A stretch of 64,000 nt of DNA from Pseudomonas baetica (GCF_002813455.1 NZ_PHHE01000001.1:6541001-6605000); one strand, 5' to 3'; numbered from the stretch's first letter, positions 1 to 25,600 are shown. Notes: generated by a model not told the origin, from the sequence alone. Numbers and translations are program-made.

Positions 1-3000
1 CCTATTTCTGCCTATGCGGCGGACACCTCGTCCGTTTCACCCGCGACCTTTCCCCTGACCGCCGCACAGCTGGACATCTGGCTCGATCAATTGAGCCGGG
101 GTGACTCGCCGCTGTACAACATCGGTGGATACATGGAGTTGACCGGCCCACTGGATCCCGCGCGGATGCAGGCGGCGCTCAGCCATCTGGTGAGCCTGCA
201 TGACGCGATGCGAATCGAGTTGTTGCCGGGTGCCGGCGCGGACGGACTGCCACGGCAACGTTTTGCACCATCGATGCCGGGGCCACTGATGACGTGGGAT
301 GTCTCTGGCCAGTCAGATCCAAAAGCGGCGGCGCGAGCGCTGATTCAGGAGCGGATCGACCAGACGTTCGCGCTGGACGGCGGTCCGTTGTACCGTTTTT
401 TGCTGATCCGGTTCGATGACGATCTGCACTGGTTCTCCATCCTGGCTCACCACCTGATCGTCGACGGCTGGGGCTTCGCCGAGATGATCAAGTCGTTGGC
501 CGCCATCTATAACGCGCTAGACGCCGATCAGAAGGCACCTGACACCGCGCTGTCCTACGTCGATTTTATCGAGGACGATGCGCGTTATTACCAGTCACCC
601 CGATACGCGCAGGATCGCGCGTACTGGCTGGACAAATACCGCCTCCTGCCCGAACCCCTGCTGGTGCCGCGTTATCAGGAGCGCTTTGCCGGGCATGCGC
701 CGTCCAGTCAGATCGTGGCGCGGACGTTCCCCGCCGTGCTGCATGAGCGCATGAAACAGCTCGGCCAGGGACTTGGCGCATCGGCGTTTCATGTGCTGCT
801 GGCGGCGCTTCATGTGTATTTCAGCCGAACCGCACAGCGTGACGAATGGGTGTTGGGGATGCCGATTCTCAACCGGTCTGGCGCCCGATTCAAATCGACC
901 GTTGGCTTGTTCACCCAGGTCAGTGCGGTGCGCATGGGGTTTGGTCGCGACCTCACATTCGCCGAATTGGTCAGGGCAATTCGCGATGAACTGAAAGAGA
1001 ACTTTCGTCATCAGCGGTTTCCCCTGAGCGAGATGAACCGCGCCTTGGGCTTGCTGCGCGAGGATCGCGCGCAACTGTTTGAGCTGACGGTTTCTTACGA
1101 ACTGGATGATCAAGAGCATATCTACGGCCAGGCACGGGGTCACGTGGTCAAGGTTTCCAATCATCAGGAGGCTGCGCCGCTGGCTATTTATTTGCGCAGT
1201 AACCGTTTCGACGAACAGGCCTGGTTGCACATTGCCTACTCCCCGATGTATTTCGAGGAAGGTGAAGTCGAGGCGTTTGCCGAGCGGCTGTTGTCGGTGG
1301 TGGAGCAAGGTCTGGAAAACCCGCAACTGCACGTGACCGAATTCGGCCTGCTCTCGCCGACAGAAACCGCGCTGCTGCAGCAATGGAACGACACTCGCGT
1401 CATTTATCCGCAAGGGTTGACCATCGTCCAGCGTTTCGAGGCGAGAGCGGCGCAACAACCGCAGGCATTGGCGGCGGTTGAAGAAGGACAGCCGCTGACG
1501 TATGCCGAGTTGAATCGTCAGGCCAATGCATTGGCACATCGCCTGCTCGAGCACGGCGTGCAGCCGGATGATCGCGTGGCGCTGGTGGCCCGCCGTGGAC
1601 TCGACACCCTGGTCGGCTTGCTGGCGACTCTCAAGGCCGGAGCCGGTTATGTGCCGATCGATCCGGCGCACCCCGCCGAGCGTTTGAACTATCTGCTCAA
1701 CGACAGCGCACCGGTTATCGTCCTGACGCAAAGCGCTTTGCGCGCACGTCTGCCGAAACTGGATGTGCCAGTGATCGATCTGAATCTGCGCGACTGGCCG
1801 GCCGACAACCTTGCCAACCCGCGAGTGGCCGGGCTGACCCCGGCGAACCTCGCCTATGTGATCTATACCTCCGGTTCTACCGGCCTGCCCAAAGGGGTGA
1901 TGGTCGAGCATGGGACACTGGGCAATCTGGTCGATTGGCACTGTGACGCCTTCGATCTGCGCGCCGGTCAGCACACCTCAAGCCTCGCCGGTTTCGGTTT
2001 CGATGCCATGGCGTGGGAAGTCTGGCCGGCGTTGTGCGTGGGCGCGACCCTGCATCTGGCGCCCGCCACTGGCGGCAACGAAGACATCGACGCGCTGCTC
2101 GACTGGTGGCGTGCGCAACCGCTGGACGTCAGTTTTTTACCAACGCCGATCGCCGAGTATGCCTTTGGCAAACAACTCGACCACCCGACCCTGCGTACGC
2201 TGCTGATCGGCGGTGATCGCCTGCGTCAGTTCAACCGACAGCAGTCCTTCGAAGTGATCAACAACTATGGGCCGACCGAAGCCACAGTGGTTGCGACCTC
2301 GGGGCGGATCGACGCCGGTCAGGCGCTGCACATTGGCAAGCCCGTGAGTAACACCACGGTGTACTTGCTCGATGATCGACAACGGCCAGTGCCGATGGGG
2401 ATTACCGGCGAGTTGTATGTCGGCGGCGCCGGAGTTGCCCGGGGCTACCTGAATCAACCGGAACTGACCGCCGCGCGCTTTCTGCGCGACCCGTTCAGTC
2501 GCGAACCGCAGGCGCGTATGTATCGCACCGGTGATCTGGCGCGCTGGCGTGCCGACGGTAACCTCGACTATCTGGGACGCAATGACGATCAGGTGAAAAT
2601 TCGCGGTGTGCGCATCGAACTCGGCGAGATCGAAACCGCGCTCGGCAGCCATGACGCCGTGCGGGAAGCGGTGGTGCAGGTGCGCGACGGGCAACTGTTG
2701 GCGTGGTTCATCGAGCATGAGCCGCTCGACATCAACTCATTGCACGCCCACCTGAAAACCCGTCTGACCAGCGCCATGCTGCCGAGCGCTTATGTGCGCC
2801 TGACGGCGTGGCCGATGACCGCCAACGGCAAGCTTGATCGCAAGGCTCTACCGGCGCCGGGGCCGGAGGCGTTGATCCGCCGCGAATACGAGGCGCCGCA
2901 GGGCGCAGTAGAAATAGCGCTGGCGCAGATCTGGTCCGAATTGCTGCAAGTCGAGCGGGTCGGTCGCCATGACCATTTCTTCGAGCTGGGCGGGCACTCA

Positions 3001-6000
3001 CTGATGGCCGTGATGCTCATCGAACGTATGCGACAGCTCGATCTGAGCAGCGACGTGCGGGTGCTGTTCAGCAAGCCGACGCTCGCGGCGCTGGCCGCTT
3101 CGGTGGGCACGGGGCGTGAGGTCGTGGTGCCGCAAAATCGTATCGCAAGCGATTGCACACGCATTACTCCGGACCTGTTGACGCTGGTGCAGCTGGATCA
3201 GCCGACCATCGACTGTGTCGTCGCCACGGTGCCAGGCGGCGCTGCCAACGTGCAGGACATCTACCCCCTGGCACCCTTGCAGGAAGGCATTCTCTACCAC
3301 CACATCACCGCAGCGCAGGGTGACCCATACCTGCTGCAGTCGCGGCTGGCGTTCGACAGTATCGAGCGGGTCGAGGCCTTCGCCGAGGCGTTGCGTCGGG
3401 TCATGGTGCGGCATGACATTCTGCGCACCGCCGTGGTCTGGGAGGGCCTGACTACCCCGGTGCAGGTAGTGTGGCGCGAGGCAATTCTGCCCGTTCAGGA
3501 AGTGCTTCTCGACCCTGCCGACGGCGCAATCATCGATCAGTTGCACGCGCGCTTCGATGCCCGGCGCTATCGCCTCGACGTCAGCCAGGCACCGATGATT
3601 CGTCTGGTGTATGCCCGTGATCCGGCGCTCGACCGGGTGGTTGGCATTCTGCTGTTTCATCATCTGGCGATGGATCACGTTGCGCTGGAAGTGATGCGCG
3701 GCGAGATGCAGGCCAGTCTGTCCGGGCAGGTTCAGCCGCTGGCAGCGCCGGTGCCCTATCGCAACTATGTGGCGCAGGCGCGGTTGGGTGTCAGCGAGCA
3801 GGAGCACGAGGCGTTTTTCCGCGAGATGCTCGCGGATATCGATGAGCCAACGCTGCCGTTCGGTTTGCAGGAAGTGCAGGGCGATGGTCGCCGTATCGAT
3901 GAGGCTCGGCAAATGCTCGATGAGGGTTTGTATCAACGCTTGCGCACTCAGGCGCGGCAGGCCGGCGTCAGTGTCGCCAGTCTGGTTCACTTGGCTTGGG
4001 CGCGGGTGCTGGCGGCGACTTCCGGTCAAGAGCAAGTGGTATTCGGTACCGTGCTGATGGGGCGCATGCAGGGCGGCGCTGGGGCCGACCGCGCACTGGG
4101 GGTGTTCATCAATACCTTGCCGCTGCGCATCGATGTTGCTGCGGCCGTTTTGCACGGAGTGCAGGCGACCCATGCGCGGTTGACCGCGCTGCTCGGGCAC
4201 GAACACGCCTCGCTGGCACTGGCGCAGCGCTGTAGTGGTGTGGCATCGCCGTCGCCATTGTTCAGTGCATTGCTCAATTACCGTCACACCGACCCGAGTG
4301 AGCTGTCAGATACGTCACCTCACACCTGGCAAGGCATTGAAACCCTGGCCAATGAGGAACGCACCAATTATCCGCTGACGCTCAGCGTGGATGACCTGGG
4401 CAGCGATCTGCGGCTGACTGCCCGAACTGTCGCGCAGATTGGTGCGCAGCGGATCTGCGCATATGTGCACGCAGCTTTGACCGGGCTGGTGGAAGCGCTG
4501 GAGCAGGCACCGCAACGGCCTTTGAATCGCCTGCCGATTCTGCCGGTCGACGAGTTGCAGCGGTTGCTGGTCGAGTTCAACGCCAGCGAGGTCGCTTGCC
4601 CGTTGGAGCAGCCGCTTCAGATGTTGTTTGAACAACAGGTTCGTCTCAAGCCGAATGCTATCGCGCTGCAATCCGAGCAAGGAGATCTGACTTACGGCGA
4701 GCTCAATGCACGCGCCAACCGACTGGCGCATCATCTGCGCGAACAAGGCGTGCAGCCGGATACGCGCGTGGCGATCTGCGTCGAGCGTGGACTGGATCTG
4801 GTGGTCGGTCTGCTCGGCATCCTCAAGGCGGGCGGGGCCTATGTGCCGCTTGACCCGGACTATCCGCTGGAACGCCTGCGTTACATGTTGCAGGACAGCG
4901 CGCCGGTCGCCGTGCTGGTGCATGCCGCTACCCGCGAGCTGCTCGGTGAGCACGATGTGCCGCTGATTGATCTCGATCGTGGCAGTTGGCAGTACAACGG
5001 CGAGAGTAACTTGCAGGTGCCAGGCCTGAGTGCCTCAAACCTGGCGTACATGATCTATACGTCGGGCTCCACCGGCACGCCAAAAGGGGTGATGCTGGAA
5101 CACCGTGGTTTGTGCAATCTGGTGCATTGGGGCTCGCAAATCTGCCCTCCGACGTCGGATAGCGCGCTACTGCAAAAAGCACCATTCAGTTTCGATGGGT
5201 CGGTGTGGGAGTTTTTCTGGCCGTTGGCTTCCGGCGTACGGCTGGTATTGGCACGGCCTGACGGTCATCGTGATCCGGCCTATCTGACGCAAGAAATCCG
5301 CGATCGGCAGATCAGCGTGATCAAATTCGTGCCGGCGCTTCTGCAACAGTTTCTGGAGCAGGACGACGCAGGACAGTGCACCAGTCTCACGGACATATTC
5401 TGCGGAGGTGGCGAGTTCACCGCCGCTCTGGCCCAACGTGCGCGCCAGCTTCTGCCTTGGGTGCGCTTGCACAACGTCTACGGTCCGACTGAAGCCACGG
5501 TCGACAGCACGGCGTATACGCTGGAGCCGCATATGCCGGTTCCGGCAATCGAACTGCCAATCGGCAAAGCCATCGGCAACACTCGGCTGTACGTTCTCGA
5601 TGAGCACGACCAACCGGTGCCGCTCGGCGTCAACGGCCAGTTGCACATTGGCGGCGTCGGGGTCGCGCGGGGTTATCTGGGGTTGCCACAGTTGCAGGCC
5701 GAGCGTTTCATCGACAGCCCGTTTGTAGCCGGTGATCGGCTGTACCGCACTGGCGATCTGGTGCGCTACGCCGCTGACGGCAATTTGCAGTTCCTGGGGC
5801 GCAACGACTTCCAGATCAAGTTGCGTGGTCTGCGCCTGGAACCGGGAGAGATTGAGGCGCGGCTGATCGAGCACCCGGCGGTGCGTGAGGCGGTGGTGAT
5901 GGTGCGCGATGAGCGACTGGTCGCCTGGTATACCGTGCGCGCGGGCATTGAAGCGCCGAGTCTTGAAGCCTTGCGTGCCCAGATACTGGCGCATTTGCCG

Positions 6001-6408
6001 GAGTACATGGTGCCCGCAGCTTTCGTCCTGCTCGGCGCTCTGCCGCTTACGCCTAACGGCAAAATCGACCGCAAGGCCTTGCCGGAGCCAGGAGCCGAGG
6101 CGGTACTCAATCGGCCCTATCAGCCGCCCGAAGGCGACGTTGAAACCGAACTGGCGCGGATCTGGGCCGAGGTGCTCAACGTCAATCAGGTCGGGCGCCA
6201 CGACAACTTCTTCGAGTTGGGCGGGCATTCGTTGCTGGCGGTGAGCCTCGTTGCGCGCATGCGTCAGACCGGGCTACACACCGACGCACGTTCGCTGTTC
6301 AGTCAGCCGACACTGGCGGCACTGGCGGCCAACACCCGCAGCCAGGCTCAGCACCTGGAAATCCCGCAGACCACCATCCCGAGCCTCAACCGCAAGCGCC
6401 GGCTCTGA
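1..6408 (+). CDS. Non-ribosomal peptide synthetase, modules 1-2 (Cstart-A-T-C-A-T), 5'-truncated by window edge
   Basis: First synthetase of a cyclic lipopeptide assembly line, equivalent to ArfA/OfaA-type proteins. The reading frame is open to base 1 with no ATG or GTG start before about base 100, and the first residues already lead into a condensation domain, so the true start is probably slightly upstream. Domains by base: starter C about 50-1370 (HHLIVDG at about 460), which would join a 3-hydroxy fatty acid to residue 1; A1 1420-2860, pocket DAWFLGNVV(K), Leu; carrier GGHSL near 2990; dual C/E 3160-4570 (YHHITAAQGD and HHLAMDH motifs); A2 4610-6090, pocket DGWKFGVVD(K), read as acidic (Asp/Glu); carrier near 6220. 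There are no separate epimerase domains, as is usual for Pseudomonas lipopeptides. The C-terminus is a short basic tail (SLNRKRRL), a possible docking peptide for the next protein. Family and module order are clear; the Asp/Glu call is inference. Confidence 0.95.
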   Translation, partial: PISAYAADTSSVSPATFPLTAAQLDIWLDQLSRGDSPLYNIGGYMELTGPLDPARMQAALSHLVSLHDAMRIELLPGAGADGLPRQRFAPSMPGPLMTWDVSGQSDPKAAARALIQERIDQTFALDGGPLYRFLLIRFDDDLHWFSILAHHLIVDGWGFAEMIKSLAAIYNALDADQKAPDTALSYVDFIEDDARYYQSPRYAQDRAYWLDKYRLLPEPLLVPRYQERFAGHAPSSQIVARTFPAVLHERMKQLGQGLGASAFHVLLAALHVYFSRTAQRDEWVLGMPILNRSGARFKSTVGLFTQVSAVRMGFGRDLTFAELVRAIRDELKENFRHQRFPLSEMNRALGLLREDRAQLFELTVSYELDDQEHIYGQARGHVVKVSNHQEAAPLAIYLRSNRFDEQAWLHIAYSPMYFEEGEVEAFAERLLSVVEQGLENPQLHVTEFGLLSPTETALLQQWNDTRVIYPQGLTIVQRFEARAAQQPQALAAVEEGQPLTYAELNRQANALAHRLLEHGVQPDDRVALVARRGLDTLVGLLATLKAGAGYVPIDPAHPAERLNYLLNDSAPVIVLTQSALRARLPKLDVPVIDLNLRDWPADNLANPRVAGLTPANLAYVIYTSGSTGLPKGVMVEHGTLGNLVDWHCDAFDLRAGQHTSSLAGFGFDAMAWEVWPALCVGATLHLAPATGGNEDIDALLDWWRAQPLDVSFLPTPIAEYAFGKQLDHPTLRTLLIGGDRLRQFNRQQSFEVINNYGPTEATVVATSGRIDAGQALHIGKPVSNTTVYLLDDRQRPVPMGITGELYVGGAGVARGYLNQPELTAARFLRDPFSREPQARMYRTGDLARWRADGNLDYLGRNDDQVKIRGVRIELGEIETALGSHDAVREAVVQVRDGQLLAWFIEHEPLDINSLHAHLKTRLTSAMLPSAYVRLTAWPMTANGKLDRKALPAPGPEALIRREYEAPQGAVEIALAQIWSELLQVERVGRHDHFFELGGHSLMAVMLIERMRQLDLSSDVRVLFSKPTLAALAASVGTGREVVVPQNRIASDCTRITPDLLTLVQLDQPTIDCVVATVPGGAANVQDIYPLAPLQEGILYHHITAAQGDPYLLQSRLAFDSIERVEAFAEALRRVMVRHDILRTAVVWEGLTTPVQVVWREAILPVQEVLLDPADGAIIDQLHARFDARRYRLDVSQAPMIRLVYARDPALDRVVGILLFHHLAMDHVALEVMRGEMQASLSGQVQPLAAPVPYRNYVAQARLGVSEQEHEAFFREMLADIDEPTLPFGLQEVQGDGRRIDEARQMLDEGLYQRLRTQARQAGVSVASLVHLAWARVLAATSGQEQVVFGTVLMGRMQGGAGADRALGVFINTLPLRIDVAAAVLHGVQATHARLTALLGHEHASLALAQRCSGVASPSPLFSALLNYRHTDPSELSDTSPHTWQGIETLANEERTNYPLTLSVDDLGSDLRLTARTVAQIGAQRICAYVHAALTGLVEALEQAPQRPLNRLPILPVDELQRLLVEFNASEVACPLEQPLQMLFEQQVRLKPNAIALQSEQGDLTYGELNARANRLAHHLREQGVQPDTRVAICVERGLDLVVGLLGILKAGGAYVPLDPDYPLERLRYMLQDSAPVAVLVHAATRELLGEHDVPLIDLDRGSWQYNGESNLQVPGLSASNLAYMIYTSGSTGTPKGVMLEHRGLCNLVHWGSQICPPTSDSALLQKAPFSFDGSVWEFFWPLASGVRLVLARPDGHRDPAYLTQEIRDRQISVIKFVPALLQQFLEQDDAGQCTSLTDIFCGGGEFTAALAQRARQLLPWVRLHNVYGPTEATVDSTAYTLEPHMPVPAIELPIGKAIGNTRLYVLDEHDQPVPLGVNGQLHIGGVGVARGYLGLPQLQAERFIDSPFVAGDRLYRTGDLVRYAADGNLQFLGRNDFQIKLRGLRLEPGEIEARLIEHPAVREAVVMVRDERLVAWYTVRAGIEAPSLEALRAQILAHLPEYMVPAAFVLLGALPLTPNGKIDRKALPEPGAEAVLNRPYQPPEGDVETELARIWAEVLNVNQVGRHDNFFELGGHSLLAVSLVARMRQTGLHTDARSLFSQPTLAALAANTRSQAQHLEIPQTTIPSLNRKRRL

Positions 6409-6424
6409 CAATCCAGCCTATAAG

Positions 6425-6447
6425 CGCTGCCGCAGCCTGCGGCAGCG
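6425..6447. terminator. Intergenic hairpin between synthetases 1 and 2
   Basis: A perfect 10-bp inverted repeat (CGCTGCCGCA / TGCGGCAGCG) with a 3-base loop lies 17 bases after the first synthetase stop, in the 204-base gap before the second. No T-tract follows, so it is more likely an mRNA-stabilising or attenuating hairpin (REP-like) than a full terminator within the operon. Confidence 0.5.
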
Positions 6448-6612
6448 TCTGCCGGGGGATTCAAAGGGTCGCAGCTCATGGGGAGGTGGATTGTCCCTGC
6501 TTCCCATGTCAGCTCGCCAAGCCTTGATGTTTTAGTTTTTCCAGGCTGCGCGCATCTCGCACGGACTCGCGGCTGCACGCTCCTTTTTCTCGTATTTACA
6601 GCAGGTTATCCC

Positions 6613-19622
<13,010 letters not shown>

Positions 19623-19626
<4 letters not shown>

Positions 19627-22600
19627 ATGTGATCGAACTGCTGGCAACCCTGAAAACAAAAGATATTCAGTTGGCGGTTACCGATGACCAGTTGCGCGTC
19701 AACGGCAACAAACAGGCACTGAGCGATCCGGCATTGCTGGCGTCGCTGCGCGAACACAAACCGGCACTGATCGAACTGATCAAGGCCGGGCAATACTCGG
19801 CTTCCAAGGCTGGCCAGATCGACGTGCCGGCCAATGGCATTGTCCCCGGCACCACGCGGATCACCCCTGACAGGGTGACTCTCGTCGACCTCGACCAGGC
19901 GACCCTTGACCGTCTTGTCGCCGACGTTCCGGGCGGCGCTGCCAATGTGCAGGACATCTACCCGCTGGCCCCACTGCAGGAAGGCATTCTCTATCACCAC
20001 GCGAGCAATGAGCAGGGCGACCCGTACGTCATGCAGTCGTACTTCGCGTTCAGCAGCCGTGAGCGTTTGCAGGCTTTTGCCCAGGCCTTGCAAACGGTGA
20101 TCGATCGCCACGACATTCTGCGCACGGCAGTGCACTGGGAAGGGCTGGATGTACCGCTGCAAGTGGTCTGGCGCCAGGTGCAACTGCCCTTGGAAGAAGT
20201 GCTGCTGGATAACGCAAGCGATGCACTGCAGCAACTGCACGCGCGTTTCGACGCGCGGCATTTCCGTCTCGACGTCAGCCGCGCGCCGCTGATACGACTG
20301 GCATACGCCTGGGACGAGGCCGGTCAGCGCGTGGTCGCGACGCTGCTGTTCCATCACATGGCGCTGGATCACTCGGCGCTCGATGTGGTGCGGCACGAAC
20401 TGTATGCCTGCCTCAGCGGCCAGCACGCATCGCTGGGGCGGCCGGTGCCGTTTCGCAACTACGTGGCGCAAGCGCGGCTGGGGATCAGCGAAGCCGAACA
20501 CGAAGAGTTCTTCCGCGACATGCTCGGTGATATTGCCGAGCCGACGCTGCCGTACGGCTTGCACGATGTACAGGGCGACGGACTCGGCATCGCCGAACTG
20601 AGCATGCCGGTCAACCCGCTGCTTGGGCAACGTCTGCGGGCGCAGGCACGACAGCTCGGGGTGAGTGCCGCGAGCCTGTTCCATTTGGGCTGGGCGCAAG
20701 TGTTGGCGGCGCTGACCGGCAAGCCAAACGTGGTGTTCGGCACGGTGTTGATGGGGCGTATGCAAGGCGCCGAAGCCACCGAGCGCGCACTGGGGATTTT
20801 CATCAACACCTTGCCGCTGCGGGTCGATGTCGATGCGCAGGGCGTGCGTGCGGCGGTAGAGGCGACGCACAAACGCCTGACCACATTGATGCGCCACGAA
20901 CACGCACCGCTGGCACTGGCCCAGCGTTGCAGCGGCGTGGTCGCGCCGACGCCGTTGTTCAGCGCCTTGCTCAATTACCGTCACAGCCACACGGCGGCAA
21001 CGGCCAGCGCCGAAACGTTGGCGGCCTGGGAAGGCATCAGCACCATCAGCTCCGAAGAGCGCACCAACTATCCGCTGACACTGAGCGTCGATGATTTCGG
21101 TGATGCGTTCAGCCTGACCTTGCTGGCCACCACTGAGGTTGAGCCGCAGCGTATCTGCGAATATTTGCATTGCGCACTTGAAAGTCTGGTGATGGCACTG
21201 GAGCAGGCGCCCGACACCGCGCTCAATCAACTGCCGATCCTGCCAGCGGCGGAACGCGAGCAAGTGCTGGTGGCGTTCAACGCTACCCACGCCGCTTACC
21301 CGGCAACGCAGACCATTCACCAGCGTTTCGAGGCGCAGGTAGCCCAGCGGCCCGAAGCCATCGCAGCGGCATTTCTCGGTGAGCAACTGAGCTATGCCGA
21401 GCTCAACCGACATGCCAATGCGCTGGCGCACCATTTGATCGAACTTGGGGTGAAAGCCGACGATCGTGTCGCCATCGTCGCTCGGCGTGGCCTCGATACG
21501 CTGGTCGGACTGGTGGCGATTCTCAAGGCCGGCGCCGGTTATGTACCGGTCGACCCGGCGCACCCGGCGGATCGTCTGAACTATTTGCTCAGCGACAGTG
21601 CGCCCGTCGCCGTCCTGACCCAGAACAACCTGCGTGAGCGCTTGCCCGCGCTGAACGTGCCGGTGATCGATCTCGACCAGCGCACCTGGCCACTGAGCGT
21701 GACCCTTGATCCACAAGTGCCGGGCCTGACCTCCGCGCACCTGGCCTATGTCATTTACACCTCGGGTTCTACCGGTTTGCCCAAAGGCGTGATGGTCGAA
21801 CACCGCACGCTGGCGAATCTGGTCGATTGGCACTGCGCAGCGTTCGATCTGTGCGCCGGTCGTCACACGTCCAGCCTTGCCGGGTTCGGTTTTGATGCGA
21901 TGGCGTGGGAAGTCTGGCCGGCGTTGTGTGCCGGCGCGACCCTGCATCTGGCACCCACCCACGAAGGCAGCGAAGACATTGATGCGCTGCTCGATTGGTG
22001 GCGTGCGCAGCCGCTGGACGTGAGCTTCCTGCCGACACCGGTGGCCGAATATGCCTTCAGCCAGAACCTTGAACACCCGACCTTGCGCACGCTGCTGATT
22101 GGTGGCGACCGCTTGCGGCAGTTCAGCCGCAACCAGCCATTCGATGTGATCAACAACTACGGCCCGACCGAGGCCACGGTGGTCGCGACCTCTGGCCGGA
22201 TCGAGGCCGGTGATGCGCTGCACATCGGCAAACCGGTGGCCAACGCCACGGTGTATCTGCTCGATGAACAACAGCGTCCGGTGCCGATTGGCGTCATGGG
22301 CGAGTTGTACGTCGGCGGTGCCGGTGTTGCGCGGGGCTATCTGAATCGTGCCGATCTGACTGCCGAGCGTTTCCTGCGTGACCCGTTCAGCAGCGCGGCG
22401 AATGCGCGCATGTACCGCACCGGGGACCTCGCCCGTTGGCGCGCCGACGGCACGATTGATTACCTGGGACGCAATGACGATCAGGTGAAAATCCGTGGCG
22501 TGCGCATCGAACTTGGCGAAATCGAAACCCGCCTCAATCAGTTGCCCGGCATTCAGGAAGCGGTGCTGCTGGCCCGCGAAGACGAGCCCGGCCAGCCGCG

Positions 22601-25600
22601 CCTGGTGGCCTATTTCACCGAGCAAAGCCAGGTCGAACCGCTGGCCGTGGCCGAGTTGCGCGCACACCTGCTGACCCAGTTGCCGGATTACATGGTGCCG
22701 GTGGCGTTCGTCAAACTCGACACTCTGCCACTGACCGCCAATGGCAAGGTCGACCGCAAGGCGTTGCCCAAACCTGATCGCGCGGCGCTGTTCACCCGCG
22801 AATACGAGGCGCCATACAATGAGCTGGAAACCGCGCTGGCACAGATCTGGGCAAACGTGCTGCAAGTCGAGCGAGTCGGGCGTCAGGATCACTTTTTCGA
22901 ACTCGGCGGCCATTCACTGCTGGCGATGCGCATGGTTTCCCAGGTTCGCCAAAGCCTCGGGGTAGAACTGGCGCTGGGCGATCTGTTTGCCAACGCTGAA
23001 CTGGCAGCGGTCGCCGAGGCGGTGGCGCAAGCCGGACGCAGCACGCAACCGGAGATTGTGCCGGTGGCCCGTGACGGCGCGTTGCCGCTGTCGTTCGCCC
23101 AGCAACGGTTGTGGTTTCTGGCGCAAATGGAGGGCGCCAACACCGCGTATAACATTCCGATCGGCCTGCGCCTGCGTGGCCAGCTGAACGAAGAGGCGCT
23201 GCAACAAGCGCTGGGCCGCATCGTCGCCCGCCACGAAACCCTGCGCAGCCGTTTCGCTCAGTTCAACGATGAAGCGCAGGTGCTGATCGCTCCGGTCGAC
23301 AGCGGTTTGCTATTGCGCGTCGAAGATCTGCGCGAGCACCCGCAACCCGACGAAGCCTTGCTGGCGCTGATCCAGGGCGAAGCCTCGGGGCCGTTCGATT
23401 TGCAGGATGACGCACTGATTCGTGGCCGGCTGGTGCGGCTGGCCGATGATCATCACGTACTGCTGCTGACCCTGCACCACATCATCTCCGATGGCTGGTC
23501 GATGGGTGTTTTGACCCGCGAATTGATGGCGTTGTATCAGGCGTTCAGCCATGGGCAACCCGATCCGCTGCCACCCTTGGCGTTGCAATACACCGATTAC
23601 GCGGTGTGGCAGCGCCGCTGGCTCAGCGGTGAGGTGTTGCAGCGCCAGAGCGAATACTGGCAACGGACGTTGGCCGGTGCGCCGGCGCTGTTGATGCTGC
23701 CGACCGATCGACCGCGGCCGGCAGAACAGGGTTTCGCCGGCAGCACCGTCGATGTGCTGCTCGACGAGCGTTTGAGTGCCGGGCTCAAAGCCCTGTCCCA
23801 ACGCCACGGCGTGACGATGTACATGCTGATGATCAGCGCATGGGCGAGCCTGCTCAGTCGTTTGTCCGGGCAGTCGGAAGTGGTCATCGGCTCGCCTGTC
23901 GCCAACCGTAACCGCGCCGAGATCGAAGGCTTGATCGGCATGTTCGTCAACACCCTTGCGCTGCGCATCGATACCTCCGGTGAGTTGAGCAGCGAGGCGT
24001 TGCTGGCGCGGGTCAAGGCGCAGACACTGGCGGCGCAGGCGCATCAGGATCTGCCGTTCGAGCAAGTGGTGGAAATCACCAAACCGCTGCGCAGCATGGC
24101 GCACAGCCCGTTGTTCCAGGTGATGTTCAGTTGGGAAAGCGGCCACGGCAATGGCCTGAGCCTGGGTGATCTGACGCTGGAAAGCGTCGCCGAGCCGAGC
24201 CATTTTGCCAAATTCGATCTGTCGTTGACCCTGGCGGAGGCTGCGGACGGCATTCGCGGTTCGCTGGAATACGCCATTGCCTTGTTCGATGAGGTGACGA
24301 TCCAGCGATATGTCGGTTATTTCCAGCGCTTGCTGCAAGCGATGGTCGGCAACGATCAAGCGGTGCTGGCGCAGGTCGAGTTGTTGGCGGACGAAGAACG
24401 TCAGCATTTGCTGATTGATTTGAACGCAACCGAGATCGCTGTCGAACTCGACCAGACCGTGCATGGCCGCTTCGAGGCGCAGGTTTTGCGCACGCCCGAG
24501 GCCGATGCTGTGATAGCGGCAGGGCAGTCTTTGAGTTTTGCCGAGTTGAACCGGCAGGCCAATCGACTGGCCCATCATCTGCAACAGGCGGGCGTGGGGC
24601 CGGATTCACGAGTGGCGATCTGCGTCGAGCGCGGGCCACAGCTGTTGGTCGGTCTGCTGGCCATTCTCAAGGCCGGCGGCGCTTATGTGCCGCTGGACCC
24701 GGGTTATCCCGCCGAGCGTCTGGCCTACATGCTTGAGGACAGCGCGCCGGTCGCCGTGCTGGTGCATGCAGCGACGCGTGCGCTGATCGGCGAGTCCGCG
24801 GCGGTGCTGATCGATTTCGACCATTGCACCTGGCAGAACCTGCCGCAGAGCAATCCGCAGGTGCCAGACCTGAGCGCTGCGAATCTGGCGTATGTGATTT
24901 ACACCTCAGGCTCCACCGGCACCCCGAAAGGCGTAATGGTCGAGCACCGCAATCTGGTCAATCTTTTGCATTGGAGTGCCAGCCTGTGTCCGCTGTCGAG
25001 CGGCGCGGCGCTGTTGCAGAAAACCCCGTTCAGTTTCGATGCCTCGGTGTGGGAGCTGTTCTGGCCATTGACCACGGGCATGCGTCTGGTTCTCGCCAGC
25101 CCGGACGGGCATCGCGATCCGGCGGCGCTGGTGCAGCTCATTCGCGAGCAACAGGTCAATGTCATTCAGTTTGTACCGGCGCTGTTGCAGCAGTTCCTTG
25201 AACAGGAAGACGTCAGTCAGTGCCGCAGCCTCACCGATGTGTTTTGTGGTGGCGGTGAGTTGACCGCCGCATTGGTGCGCAGCGTGCGTGAACGTCTGCC
25301 AAGCGTGCGTCTGCACAACGTGTACGGCCCGACCGAAGCCACGGTGGACAGCACCGTGTGGACGCTGGAGCCGCATTCACCGATCCCGAAAGGCGCACCA
25401 CCGATCGGCAAACCACTGTGCAATACTCGCGTGTACATCCTTGATGCTTATCAGCAACCGGTGCCATTCGGTGTCGTCGGCGAGATGTATCTCGGCGGCA
25501 TGCAAGTGACGCGGGGTTATCTGAATCGGCCGCAGCTGACCGCCGAACGCTTCCTCAGCGATCCGTTCAGTGATCAACCGCACGCACGCTTGTACCGCAC

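Noticed and set aside
6478..6612. In-frame 45-codon extension upstream of the second synthetase
   Set aside because: The TubC-type docking domain begins at the ATG at 6613; the extension has no family similarity.
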